Source of the DNA: Lientehia hominis
Lineage (GTDB): Bacteria; Bacillota; Clostridia; Lachnospirales; Lachnospiraceae
Assembly: GCF_021044755.1 (NCBI RefSeq)
Contig: NZ_JAJNOR010000002.1
Span: 62,001-126,000, forward strand
Direction of reading: 5' to 3'
Length of the DNA: 64,000 nucleotides
Below, in pieces: positions 25,191 to 33,999 of this stretch. The translations under genes and the position numbers were made by a program. Under the pieces are notes generated by a model. That model was not told where the DNA came from and ran no database searches. It saw only the letters and a list, made by a program, of their open reading frames with translations. How positions within the stretch are numbered: position 1 is the stretch's first letter; each line of letters opens with the position of its first letter.

Positions 25191-26189
25191 ATGGTAAACA
25201 GAAGCTATTACGGACATGACACACAGTTTTACGGTGTAGAAGAACATCGGCTGGCAGGAGGAAAGGGAGACGGCATGCACCTGTTCCAGGTTCGGAACGG
25301 AAGCGGCCTGGAGTTCACGGTTTCCGCAGACCGCGCAGCAGACATCTCCCGTATTTCTTTTAAAGGCGTAAACTTAAATTATATGGGGCCCGCCGGATAT
25401 GTGGCTCCTGCTTATTACGATGAACCCGGATTCGGTTTCCTGAAATCCTTCACCTGTGGTTTTCTCACCACCTGCGGACTTCAGGCCATCGGTACTCCCA
25501 GCGTGGACGGCGATATCCCATGCCCTCTTCACGGAACCATTTCCAACATTCCGGCGGACCATATTTATTATACGGAAGAAGACGGCAAAATCGAGATCCA
25601 CGCCAGAGTCAGCGATGCAGAAATCTTCAAACAGAAACTCATCCTCACCAGAACGATTTCCTGTGAATGCGGCACAAACAAACTGAAGATAACCGACAGT
25701 GTGAAAAACGCTGGTTCCGCAGATGAACCTTTCATGCTCCTGTACCACATGAATATGGGATATCCACTTCTCAGTGAAACTTCCAGGGTGGCCGTATCCT
25801 CAAAAAATATCATCCCTAGGGACGACCATGCGGCAAAGGATCTCGATACCTGGGATAAGATGCTCGCACCCACGCCTAATTTCCAGGAACAATGCTATTA
25901 CCATGAATTTGAAGAAAATAAACCCTGCGCAAAAATCTTTAACCCCGATGCCGGCGTTGGTCTGGCCATCCGCTGGGATCAAAAACAGATTCCTTATATG
26001 ACAGAGTGGAAGATGATGGGCGAGAGGGACTATGTCCTCGGTCTTGAACCCACCATCAGCAAGCTGGAAGGCCGCGCGGAGCTTCGCAAAAACGGTGCCC
26101 TGCAGTTCATTAAACCGGGAGAGGTCCGCTGCTTTGAGCTGGAAGTGGAGTTCTTCGACAAAGAGGCCGACTGGGAAGCTGCAAAATAG
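25191..26189 (+). CDS. DUF4432 aldose-1-epimerase-like protein
   Basis: Cytoplasmic protein of 332 aa of the DUF4432 branch of the galactose mutarotase fold, likely to interconvert anomers or otherwise handle a sugar. It has the start pattern RSYYGHDTQFYGVEEHRLAGGKGDGM, a likely catalytic histidine stretch CPLHGTISNIPA near residue 105, the LLYHMNMGYPLL tract near 185 and a late LEPTIS near 280. The start has a good AAGGAGG site 10 bases upstream. The gene has its own flank on both sides, with no sugar operon around it, so the substrate is unknown. Confidence 0.85.
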   Translation: MVNRSYYGHDTQFYGVEEHRLAGGKGDGMHLFQVRNGSGLEFTVSADRAADISRISFKGVNLNYMGPAGYVAPAYYDEPGFGFLKSFTCGFLTTCGLQAIGTPSVDGDIPCPLHGTISNIPADHIYYTEEDGKIEIHARVSDAEIFKQKLILTRTISCECGTNKLKITDSVKNAGSADEPFMLLYHMNMGYPLLSETSRVAVSSKNIIPRDDHAAKDLDTWDKMLAPTPNFQEQCYYHEFEENKPCAKIFNPDAGVGLAIRWDQKQIPYMTEWKMMGERDYVLGLEPTISKLEGRAELRKNGALQFIKPGEVRCFELEVEFFDKEADWEAAK

Positions 26190-26750
26190 TACGTCTCAAT
26201 AACAATGATACAAAATACTTTTTGGAAGCATTCTATTAGTTCTGGTCAGGAAATCGGCAGAAGTTCCGAGCCGTCACGATTTCGGTTCGCTGGCGATGCA
26301 GGCGCCGCTTTATCCCCGCTCCGGCAGTACCGTTCACATGTCGACAGGAAATCTTTATGATTTCCCGTCTCCTGTTCTCTCAGAAACGGAATCGGTATTT
26401 CCGTTTCTGTCTCCCTCCGCCTGGGGAACACCGGCCGCTGCCCTGCGGCGCTCACCTTTAGGCCGGCCCGGAATCGTTCTGACGGTTTCCTGTCTGCCGC
26501 ACCGTTACAGACATGTGCCATATTCCTGATTCCAGAAAAGGATTGGATATACACAGGGCCCGCATGCCTCACGGCAGCGGGCCTCTGTGGCCGCCCCAAT
26601 GGCTTTCACAACAAACAAAAGCTTATTTCGGTGCGGGAAGCGGACTTACTCCTGTCTCCTCGACTATAAAAATGAATTTGATTGAAAGATATTTAAAGGT
26701 ATACCTTGCGCCACGAAGTACGTCTGCCCTCTGAATCATATATTCCGAAC
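26190..26750. other. Gene-free stretch with four hairpins; possible structured RNA
   Basis: About 560 bases without a credible gene. Four inverted repeats are visible: GAAATCG/CGATTTC (26250-26256 with 26277-26283, inner CGGC/GCCG), GGAAATC/GATTTCC (26347-26353 with 26359-26365), a perfect 11-bp CAGAAACGGAA/TTCCGTTTCTG (26381-26391 with 26399-26409) and GGCCCGC/GCGGGCC (26557-26563 with 26577-26583). Overlapping open frames on both strands (for example 26246-26599 minus and 26205-26360 plus) have no ribosome sites or recognisable domains. A noncoding RNA or a repeat remnant is possible. Confidence 0.35.
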
Positions 26751-26798
26751 AAAAGACTGTGTCCGCCGATTCGTTTGAACCGGAGGACACAGTCTTTT
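26751..26798. terminator. Strong terminator after HAD gene, possibly bidirectional
   Basis: A perfect 14-bp stem (AAAAGACTGTGTCC at 26751-26764 with its complement at 26785-26798) and a 20-base loop. The A and T ends give a T tract on either strand. It lies just beyond the HAD stop codon. Confidence 0.85.
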
Positions 26799-26803
26799 AT
26801 CAT

Positions 26804-27409
26804 TTATATTTCTATATCAAATTTCTTCAGCCCTTCGACGATTGACTCGTAGCCCGTCACGAGGACGGTATGCAGTCCAAACTGTCTGGCCGTTTCCAGA
26901 TTCTGAGGCAGGTCATCAAAAAACACTGCTTCCTCCGGACATATCTGATACCTGGAAATCAAGGTCTCATAAATTTCCGGCTCCGGTTTGACAGACTGTA
27001 CCTGATAGGAAATCACCTGACCGTCCGCATACTGAAGGAACTCAAAACGAGACAATCGTTCTTCGAAAAAAGTTTTTCCATAATTGGACAGGATATAAAT
27101 CCGATATCCCTGTTCTTTCAGTCCTTTTAAAAGACCTGCCGCATAGCTATTCTGCTCCACTGCTGCCGCCGCTCCCGCATACACCCTGCGGACCTGCTCT
27201 TCATATCCCGGCACATCCTCACAAATGGAAACCAGCAGTTCCTCGTCGGGAAGCCTTCCTCTGTCCACTTCTTTCCACTTAGGGCTCAGGAAAAGAGCTT
27301 CTGTTACGGCCCGTTCCTCTTCCTCTGAAAAGGAAAAACGCTCCAGATAATCCCGCCAGTTGAAGTCGGCAAGAACATTTCCAATATCAAAGATTACCGA
27401 ACGAATCAT
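26804..27409 (-). CDS. HAD superfamily hydrolase
   Basis: Haloacid-dehalogenase superfamily protein of 201 aa, probably a phosphatase acting on a sugar phosphate or nucleotide. Motif I is VIFDIGNVLADF (residues 5-16, here D-I-G-N in place of D-x-D), motif II is ILSNYGKTFF near 110, motif III is the lysine in SVKPEPEIYE near 145 and motif IV is FFDDLPQN near 168. The family member type is close to YihX/HAD-IA. The gene starts 10 bases past purA, likely as the last gene of that unit, and ends at a strong terminator. Confidence 0.87.
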   Translation of the reverse strand: MIRSVIFDIGNVLADFNWRDYLERFSFSEEEERAVTEALFLSPKWKEVDRGRLPDEELLVSICEDVPGYEEQVRRVYAGAAAAVEQNSYAAGLLKGLKEQGYRIYILSNYGKTFFEERLSRFEFLQYADGQVISYQVQSVKPEPEIYETLISRYQICPEEAVFFDDLPQNLETARQFGLHTVLVTGYESIVEGLKKFDIEI

Positions 27410-27419
27410 GATCCGCCTC

Positions 27420-28709
27420 CTATATGAGAGGTTTCCTCTCGATCACCTCACTCCTGCCGGGTCCATTGGAAACAAGAGTGATCGGTACGCCGATTTCTTT
27501 TTCGATCTCATCTATATAATTCCTGCAGTTCTCCGGCAGCTCCTCATAATTACGGATACCACGGATATCGCATTTCCATCCGGGAAGCTTTTTGTAGACC
27601 GGCTTTGCATATTCGAGCTTGGCCGTGGTGGGAAATTCTTTTTCCACCTTTCCGTCATATTCATATCCTACGCAGATGGGAATCTCATCCAGATATCCCA
27701 GCACATCCAGGACCGTCAGGGCAACCTCAGTGGCTCCCTGTACCCGGCATCCATAGCGGCTGGCCACAGCATCGAACCAGCCCATTCTCCTGGGACGGCC
27801 TGTGGTCGCACCGTATTCACCGCCGTCACCGCCTCTGTTTCGGAGCTCATTCGCCTCATCTCCAAAAATCTCACTGACAAAGGCTCCCGCGCCTACCGCA
27901 CTGGAATATGCCTTAACCACCGTAGTGATATTCTTGATCTCATAGGGAGGGATGCCGGCGCCGATGGCTCCATAAGCAGCCAGGGTAGAAGACGAGGTGA
28001 CCATCGGATAGATTCCGTGGTCCGGATCCTTGAGAGAACCAAGCTGACCCTCCAGCAGGATATTCTTACCTTCCTTCAGAGCTTCATGGAGATACGCGGA
28101 AGTGTCGCAGACATAGGGAGCGATCATATCCTTATATTCCATCAGGGTCGCGAATACCTCATCCGGTACCAGCGGCGGCTGATGATACAGGTTCTCCAGA
28201 AGCACATTTTTCAAAACACAGACATTCTTTACTTTATCCATCAGCTCATCGGGGCAGCCGAACAGCTCGCTGACCTGGAAGCCGATCTTCGCGTATTTAT
28301 CGGAATAGAACGGCGCGATGCCGGATTTGGTAGAACCGAAGGATTTACCCGCAAGCCGGGCCTCTTCGCAGGCATCCAGCAGCATATGATAGGGCATCAT
28401 GATCTGGGCCCTGTCGGAAACCAGAATTTTCGGAGTGGGCACGCCCTTCTCCTCCAACGCTTTGATTTCTTTAAGCAGATAGGGAATATTCAGAGCCACG
28501 CCGTTTCCGATGATGCTGGTGGTATGGTCATAGAATACACCGGAAGGAAGCAGGTGCAGCGCAAATTTTCCATAATTATTGATAATGGTATGGCCTGCGT
28601 TGCTGCCACCCTGGAACCGGATGATGATATCCGATTTTTCAGCCAGCATATCTGTTATTTTACCCTTTCCTTCGTCGCCCCAGTTGGCTCCTACAATCGC
28701 TCTTACCAT
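27420..28709 (-). CDS. purA: Adenylosuccinate synthase
   Basis: Converts IMP, aspartate and GTP to adenylosuccinate, the first committed step to AMP. The 429-aa protein opens with GANWGDEGKGKI, the GTP-binding loop with catalytic Asp and Lys, followed by GGSNAGHTI near residue 40 with the catalytic histidine, and the later TTGRPRRMGWFD tract near 300. Length and motifs match the family. It is followed by a HAD gene 10 bases on and preceded by purB, with a hairpin between. A separate promoter for purA may exist in the 144-base gap. Confidence 0.97.
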   Translation of the reverse strand: MVRAIVGANWGDEGKGKITDMLAEKSDIIIRFQGGSNAGHTIINNYGKFALHLLPSGVFYDHTTSIIGNGVALNIPYLLKEIKALEEKGVPTPKILVSDRAQIMMPYHMLLDACEEARLAGKSFGSTKSGIAPFYSDKYAKIGFQVSELFGCPDELMDKVKNVCVLKNVLLENLYHQPPLVPDEVFATLMEYKDMIAPYVCDTSAYLHEALKEGKNILLEGQLGSLKDPDHGIYPMVTSSSTLAAYGAIGAGIPPYEIKNITTVVKAYSSAVGAGAFVSEIFGDEANELRNRGGDGGEYGATTGRPRRMGWFDAVASRYGCRVQGATEVALTVLDVLGYLDEIPICVGYEYDGKVEKEFPTTAKLEYAKPVYKKLPGWKCDIRGIRNYEELPENCRNYIDEIEKEIGVPITLVSNGPGRSEVIERKPLI

Positions 28710-28776
28710 TCTTTTGTCCTCCTAAGAACCTGAGATTAGATCACTCTCAAAACAATACTTCCTGACAGCATGAAAC

Positions 28777-28800
28777 AGGCGGCAGACAAAACTGCCGCCT
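28777..28800 (-). terminator. Terminator-like hairpin between purB and purA
   Basis: 9-bp perfect stem (AGGCGGCAG at 28777-28785, CTGCCGCCT at 28792-28800). Only a short GTTT follows on the minus strand, so it may be an attenuating or processing hairpin. Confidence 0.55.
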
Positions 28801-28853
28801 CATACAGTATATATGAAAACCCTTGTAAAATCAATAAGAGGTTATCATCTATT

Positions 28854-30284
28854 TTAAACGCTGATCTCCGCCTTGACACCCAAAAGCTCTGCATTTGCAT
28901 CCAGGACCGGCTTAATGACCTCCTGCAGAAACTCTTCCACCTGTTCCCTGGACCTTCCGACATACCGGGACGGCTCCATAGTGGTTTTCAGTTCCTCAAG
29001 CGTCATATTAAAAGCGGAATCAGCGGCAATCAGTTCCAGAAGGTTATTATCCCCGCCGTTCTCCTTCACATTTCTGCCAGCCTCCATGGAAAGCGTCCGA
29101 ATCCTTTCATGAAGCTCCTGTCTGTCCCCTCCGGCTTTAACTGCGTCCATCATGATATTCTCCGTTGCCATGAAAGGAAGCTCAGACATCAGGCGTTTCT
29201 CGATCACCTTCGGATACACCACCAGACCATCCACCACATTCAGATACAGATCCAGGATACCGTCCACAGCCAGGAAACCCTCCGGCACGCTCAGCCGTTT
29301 GTTGGCAGAATCATCCAAAGTACGCTCAAACCACTGTGTAGAAGCCACCAGCATAGGATTCATAGCATCTGCCATCACATAGTCCGCCAGAGAAGCCATA
29401 CGCTCGCTGCGCATGGGATTTCTTTTATACGCCATCGCTGAGGAGCCGATCTGGCTCTTTTCAAAGGGCTCCTCTACCTCTTTCAGGTGCTGGAGCAGAC
29501 GGATATCATTGGAGAATTTATGCGCGCTCTGGGCAATCCCCGCGAGGACGTTCACCACGCGGCTGTCCACCTTTCTGGAATACGTCTGGCCTGAAACAGA
29601 GTAACAGCCGGCAAATCCCATTTTCTCCGCTATCCTTTTATCGACCTGCTTCACCTTTTCGTGGTCTCCGTCAAACAGTTCCAGGAAGCTGGCCTGGGTA
29701 CCCGTAGTTCCTTTAGAGCCCAGAAGCTTCATTGTGCCGATCACATATTCCACATCCTCCAGATCCAGAATCAAATCCTGAAGCCACAGAGCAGCGCGCT
29801 TCCCCACAGTCGTCGGCTGAGCCGGCTGGAAATGAGTAAAGGCAAGAGTGGGCTGAGCCTTATACTTATCCGCGAATCCGGCCAGCTCATCTATCACATT
29901 GATGAGTTTCCTGCGTACCAGTTTAAGAGCCTCCGTCATGATGATGATATCCGTATTGTCTCCCACATAACAGGAGGTGGCCCCAAGGTGAATGATCCCC
30001 TTTGCTTTAGGGCACTGTACGCCATACGCATACACATGGGACATCACATCGTGGCGTACTTCCTTTTCTCTCTGCTTTGCCACCTCATAATTAATATCAT
30101 CCTGGTGCTCTTTCAGCTCCTCAATCTGCTCCTGGGTGATATTAAGTCCCAGTTCACGTTCTGTTTCCGCCAGCGCGATCCACAGCTTCCTCCAGGTCCG
30201 GAACTTCTTGTCCGGAGAAAAAATATACTGCATCTCCCTGCTGGCATAACGCTCTGATAAAGGGCTCTGGTATCTATCGTACAT
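28854..30284 (-). CDS. purB: Adenylosuccinate lyase
   Basis: Catalyses two purine steps: SAICAR to AICAR plus fumarate, and adenylosuccinate to AMP plus fumarate. The 476-aa protein shows the fumarase/aspartase signature GSSAMAYKRNP near residue 285, the HFQPAQPTTVGKR tract near 150 and IIHLGATS near 100. It is the ordinary family length. It follows purF after 27 bases and is likely co-transcribed with purF and purC. The downstream hairpin separates it from purA. Confidence 0.97.
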   Translation of the reverse strand: MYDRYQSPLSERYASREMQYIFSPDKKFRTWRKLWIALAETERELGLNITQEQIEELKEHQDDINYEVAKQREKEVRHDVMSHVYAYGVQCPKAKGIIHLGATSCYVGDNTDIIIMTEALKLVRRKLINVIDELAGFADKYKAQPTLAFTHFQPAQPTTVGKRAALWLQDLILDLEDVEYVIGTMKLLGSKGTTGTQASFLELFDGDHEKVKQVDKRIAEKMGFAGCYSVSGQTYSRKVDSRVVNVLAGIAQSAHKFSNDIRLLQHLKEVEEPFEKSQIGSSAMAYKRNPMRSERMASLADYVMADAMNPMLVASTQWFERTLDDSANKRLSVPEGFLAVDGILDLYLNVVDGLVVYPKVIEKRLMSELPFMATENIMMDAVKAGGDRQELHERIRTLSMEAGRNVKENGGDNNLLELIAADSAFNMTLEELKTTMEPSRYVGRSREQVEEFLQEVIKPVLDANAELLGVKAEISV

Positions 30285-30311
30285 ATTGTATTCCTTTCCT
30301 AAACCGCTCGT

Positions 30312-31760
30312 TTATCGTATATATTCGCCGCGGATGTCCTCCTCGGGCGGGGCAATGGGATATTCACCGCTGAAACAGGCCGAGCATATGGGCAGTCCCT
30401 CTGCCATCTGCGGCAGCCGCTCCAGCTCCAGGTACCCCAAACTGTCGGCACCAATCTCCCTACATATTTCCTCTGTTGTCCGGCCATGGGCGATCAGCTG
30501 GTCTTCCGAAGGGATATCCGTGCCAAAATAGCATGGATGAAGAAAAGGCGGCGCGGAAATCCTCACATGGACTTCTTTTGCCCCGGCTTCTCTCAGCATG
30601 CCGACAATCCTGCCACAGGTAGTGCCGCGGACGATAGAATCGTCTACCATGACGATCCTTTTCCCCGCCACAGACTCTTTCAAGACATTCAGCTTCACCT
30701 GTACGCTGGACTCCCTGTTTTTCTGCTTGGGTTTTATGAACGTTCGTCCCACATAACTGTTCTTCACAAAGGCCGTCCCATAGGGAATACCGGACTCCTG
30801 GGCATATCCCTGTGCCGCCGCGTTTCCTGACTCCGGAACTCCAACTACCAGATCGGCCTCCACCGGATGATCTTCAGCCAAAAAGCGGCCCGCTGCAAGC
30901 CTGGCATGGTATACGCTCACACCGTCAATCCTCGTATCCGGCCTCGCAAAATAAATATATTCAAAAATACATCTTGCTTCTTTTTCAGGCGGAAGACAGA
31001 GACTCCTGTCGGACTTGATTCCTTCTTTTGTGATTGTGACAATCTCACCAGGCTTCACATCCCGTACAAATTCGGCTCCCACCGTATCCAGAGCGCAGGT
31101 CTCCGACGCCAAAATATAAGCGTTATCCCGCTTCCCGATACAAAGGGGCTTAAATCCAAAGGGGTCACGAGCTCCGATCAACTTTCTGGGGCTCATAACC
31201 ACCAGGGAATAAGCGCCGGAAATCTTTTTCATGGCCAGCCTGACAGCCTCTTCCACAGTACCCGATTTCACACGCTCTCTCGCAATGTGATATGCCACTA
31301 CCTCGGAATCTATCGTCGTCTGAAAGATCGCACCGCCGTACTCCAGCTCCCGGCGAAGCTCCGGCGCATTCACCAGGTTTCCATTATGGGCCAGCGCCAA
31401 AGTACCCTTAATATAATTCAGCACCAGAGGCTGTGCGTTTTCCCTGGTGCTTCCTCCTGCGGTCGAATAACGGACATGTCCCACACCAATATCACCCTGG
31501 CGAAGTTCCTCCAGTACGTCCGGAGTGAAGACCTCGCTGGCCAGGCCCATTCCTTTATAGACCTTTACTTTGCCCTTCGGGCCCTCCGTATCGCTCACTG
31601 CGATGCCGCAGCTTTCCTGTCCGCGGTGCTGGAGGGCCAAAAGGCCATAATAAATTGTAGGCGCAACATCGTTTCCGTCAAAATCATAGACTCCAAAAAC
31701 TCCACATTCCTCGTGAAGCCCATCTGAATCATCGTATGTCAAATATGGCTGCTCCTGCAT
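30312..31760 (-). CDS. purF: Amidophosphoribosyltransferase
   Basis: First step of de novo purine synthesis: PRPP and glutamine give phosphoribosylamine. The 482-aa protein has an N-terminal glutamine amidotransferase domain; the nucleophile Cys is residue 19 in HEECGVFGVY, exposed after removal of a short propeptide. The PRPP-binding loop VMVDDSIVRGTT follows near residue 360. Start at 31760 is chosen because AAAGGACAGGA precedes it; the ATG 18 bases upstream has no good site. It is followed 27 bases later by purB. Confidence 0.96.
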   Translation of the reverse strand: MQEQPYLTYDDSDGLHEECGVFGVYDFDGNDVAPTIYYGLLALQHRGQESCGIAVSDTEGPKGKVKVYKGMGLASEVFTPDVLEELRQGDIGVGHVRYSTAGGSTRENAQPLVLNYIKGTLALAHNGNLVNAPELRRELEYGGAIFQTTIDSEVVAYHIARERVKSGTVEEAVRLAMKKISGAYSLVVMSPRKLIGARDPFGFKPLCIGKRDNAYILASETCALDTVGAEFVRDVKPGEIVTITKEGIKSDRSLCLPPEKEARCIFEYIYFARPDTRIDGVSVYHARLAAGRFLAEDHPVEADLVVGVPESGNAAAQGYAQESGIPYGTAFVKNSYVGRTFIKPKQKNRESSVQVKLNVLKESVAGKRIVMVDDSIVRGTTCGRIVGMLREAGAKEVHVRISAPPFLHPCYFGTDIPSEDQLIAHGRTTEEICREIGADSLGYLELERLPQMAEGLPICSACFSGEYPIAPPEEDIRGEYIR

Positions 31761-31820
31761 GAATCCTGTCCTTTCCATTCCAAAATGGATGTTTGAATAT
31801 CCTGGATGACCGGGCCGGCT

Positions 31821-32525
31821 TTACAGGCCCAGGCGGCGGAATACTTCCTGATAAGCATCCTCTACACCGCCCATATCTCTTCTGAAGCGGTCCTTGTCAA
31901 GCTTAGCGTGGGTATTGATATCCCACAGCCTGCAGGTATCGGGAGATACTTCGTCCGCCAGAATGATATCGCCTTTATATCTGCCGAATTCAATTTTGAA
32001 ATCGACCAGCTGGATATCGGCCTTTTTGAAGAAATCCACCATGATCTCATTGATCCGGAACGCCATTTTGGTGATCTTCTCTATTTCTTCTTCTGTTGCC
32101 AGCTCCAAAGCTAAGGCATAGTATTTATTAATGAAGGGATCTCCCAGATCATCATTCTTATAACTGAACTCCAGAGTAGGGCACGCAAGGACACGTCCCT
32201 CTTCAATCCCCAGTTTCTTAGAAAAACTTCCTGCGGCCACATTCCTGATGATCACTTCCAGAGGAACGATCTCAACCTTCTTTACTGCTGTCTCCCTATC
32301 GCTGAGCTCCTCGATGTAGTGGGTAGGGATACCCTCTTTTTCAAACATCTTGAACACATGGTTAGTCATGCGGTTGTTGATGACACCCTTTCCTACGATA
32401 GTACCCTTTTTCAGACCGTTGAAGGCTGTCGCATCATCTTTGTAGTCAACGATCAGGACATCCGGCTCATTGGTAGCATAAACCTTTTTTGCTTTTCCTT
32501 CATACAGTAAATCCAGTTTTTCCAT
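31821..32525 (-). CDS. purC: SAICAR synthase
   Basis: Phosphoribosylaminoimidazole-succinocarboxamide synthase, joining aspartate to CAIR with ATP. The 234-aa protein has the family start LLYEGKAKKVYAT, the middle LEVIIRNVAAGSFSKK region near residue 90 and the end motif DIILADEVSPDTCRLWD near 185. It is the first gene of the leftward purine run purC-purF-purB, with 60 bases to purF. No purine riboswitch is visible in the 160 bases upstream. Confidence 0.97.
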   Translation of the reverse strand: MEKLDLLYEGKAKKVYATNEPDVLIVDYKDDATAFNGLKKGTIVGKGVINNRMTNHVFKMFEKEGIPTHYIEELSDRETAVKKVEIVPLEVIIRNVAAGSFSKKLGIEEGRVLACPTLEFSYKNDDLGDPFINKYYALALELATEEEIEKITKMAFRINEIMVDFFKKADIQLVDFKIEFGRYKGDIILADEVSPDTCRLWDINTHAKLDKDRFRRDMGGVEDAYQEVFRRLGL

Positions 32526-32628
32526 TCTTTGTCTCCTCTTCTAAAGTTTAATCAACAAATACGCCCACTATCAAGCAAATTATAATATAACGCTATTAAT
32601 AACGCAACCGCAAAATTCACCAAAAAAG

Positions 32629-32662
32629 AAATAAAGAATCCTGATTTCAGGACTCTTTATTT
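32629..32662 (-). terminator. Hairpin after the small lipoprotein gene
   Basis: A 16-bp near-palindrome (32629-32644 with 32647-32662, one mismatch) rich in A/T at the ends, giving a U tract on the minus strand. It lies just past the lipoprotein stop codon. Confidence 0.7.
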
Positions 32663-32685
32663 CAATTACTGCGGTATTCTTTAAA

Positions 32686-33054
32686 TTATTCAGTGGCGCC
32701 TGATACATCACTGCTCGCGTCTGAACTCATGTCATCCAGGGCGTCCTTCACATCGTCGCCCACATCGTCCAGAAGACCTTCTGAGCTTTTTGTTCCGGAG
32801 GGGGCGGTACCGCCCGTGGTGTCCGTACCGTTTGTGCCGTTTGTTTCTGCGGGGCTCGTACCAGTCTTGTCTGTACTTCCCTCGCTCGTTCCGCTGTTCT
32901 TGTCGGAACCGTTCTCTCCGGCGCTTTCGGAGCCGTGGGTCTCTGCCCCGTTGGTCGTCTCCTTATTATCGTTTTTCTTGGTACCACATCCGACCACTAA
33001 AAAAGCAGACAGAAGAACCAGCGCCGTCATCATGAAAAATCGTTTTGTCTTCAT
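32686..33054 (-). CDS. Small lipoprotein, low-complexity acidic tail
   Basis: Exported lipoprotein of 122 aa. A basic N-terminus (KTKR), a hydrophobic core (MTALVLLSAFLVV) and lipobox VVGC show lipid anchoring after signal peptidase II. The rest is low-complexity Gly/Thr/Ser/Asn (about residues 30-95), then an acidic C-terminus GLLDDVGDDVKDALDDM. The start at 33054 has GGAGAAAATAGTT upstream; a start 24 bases earlier lacks a site. There is no known domain; similar short lipoproteins are common near housekeeping genes in this group. It is transcribed alone. Confidence 0.8.
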   Translation of the reverse strand: MKTKRFFMMTALVLLSAFLVVGCGTKKNDNKETTNGAETHGSESAGENGSDKNSGTSEGSTDKTGTSPAETNGTNGTDTTGGTAPSGTKSSEGLLDDVGDDVKDALDDMSSDASSDVSGATE

Positions 33055-33164
33055 AACTATTTTCTCCTTTTTACGCATTTTCTACTGTTAATATGCACAT
33101 TATGGAGAAAAATACTACGTTAAATATTCCCAATTTTTTTATCAGTCAAAAAAGCTCCGGACGG

Positions 33165-33920
33165 TCATCCGATGACGTCGCTCATATCATAGAATCCGGC
33201 CGGTTTTCCCGCCAGGAATTTAGCGGCTTCTATGGCCCCTTTCGCAAACACAGCCTTGGAATAGGCCGTGTGCTTAAATTCTACCACCTCATCGGTACCG
33301 GCAAATATCACCTCATGCTCTCCGACAATATTTCCGCCCCGCACAGCGCTGATTCCGATTTCTTTTTTCGGGCGCTTTGACCTTTCACTAGTACGGTCAT
33401 ACTTATAAGCATATTCATTGTCCAAAGCCTCATTTATGGAATCTGCCAGCGCCAGTGCTGTGCCGCTGGGCGCATCCACCTTCTGGTTATGATGCTTTTC
33501 CACGATCTCAATGTCAAAGCCTGCAGGAGCCAGTGTCTGAGCCGCCTCTTTTAAAAGCTTCAGGAGCATATTGACCCCCAGGGACATATTCGCCGATTTA
33601 AGAACAGCCACTGACCTGCCCGCCTCCCGAATCTTCTCCATCTGTTCCTCAGATATCCCGGTGGTACAGATTACCACAGGAATCTGCCTTTTCACACTGT
33701 AATCCAAAAGACTGTCAATCGCTTTCGCAGAACAGAAATCAATGATGACGTCCGCTTCTTCCCGGCACGCCTCCAGTGAAGTATATACGGGATAAGTATT
33801 CTGTAAATGATCGGACAAATCGACACCGGCCACGATCTGTGCATCCGCGTCCGCAGCCAAAAGTCCCGTGATCACTTGTCCCATATGCCCATTGCAGCCA
33901 TGCATGATGATTCTTGTCAT
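33165..33920 (-). CDS. dapB: 4-hydroxy-tetrahydrodipicolinate reductase
   Basis: NAD(P)H-dependent step of the diaminopimelate and lysine pathway. The 251-aa protein opens with the nucleotide-binding glycine loop MHGCNGHMGQVI, has the dinucleotide-contact region ICTTGISE near 80 and the active-site stretch HHNQKVDAPSGTA near 145. It follows dapA after 79 bases containing a hairpin (33946-33953 with 33974-33981). dapA and dapB therefore form an operon under the lysine riboswitch. Confidence 0.96.
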   Translation of the reverse strand: MTRIIMHGCNGHMGQVITGLLAADADAQIVAGVDLSDHLQNTYPVYTSLEACREEADVIIDFCSAKAIDSLLDYSVKRQIPVVICTTGISEEQMEKIREAGRSVAVLKSANMSLGVNMLLKLLKEAAQTLAPAGFDIEIVEKHHNQKVDAPSGTALALADSINEALDNEYAYKYDRTSERSKRPKKEIGISAVRGGNIVGEHEVIFAGTDEVVEFKHTAYSKAVFAKGAIEAAKFLAGKPAGFYDMSDVIG

Positions 33921-33999
33921 ATTCTCTCTCCTTTATGGACGGATGCGCCGGCATCCCGTCATGTCTTTAGGTTTGCCGGCGTTTGTTTTCCTGTTTGTT

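Noticed and set aside
26246..26599. 117-aa open frame on the minus strand between the epimerase and HAD genes
   Set aside because: No ribosome site or domain, and it runs through four hairpins; more likely noncoding.
27360..28733. 457-aa open frame on the plus strand opposite purA
   Set aside because: It is the antisense of purA; it has no ribosome site and purA is strongly conserved.
33147..33173. Hairpin with T tract just after dapB
   Set aside because: The stem is only 4-5 base pairs; too weak to list as a terminator.
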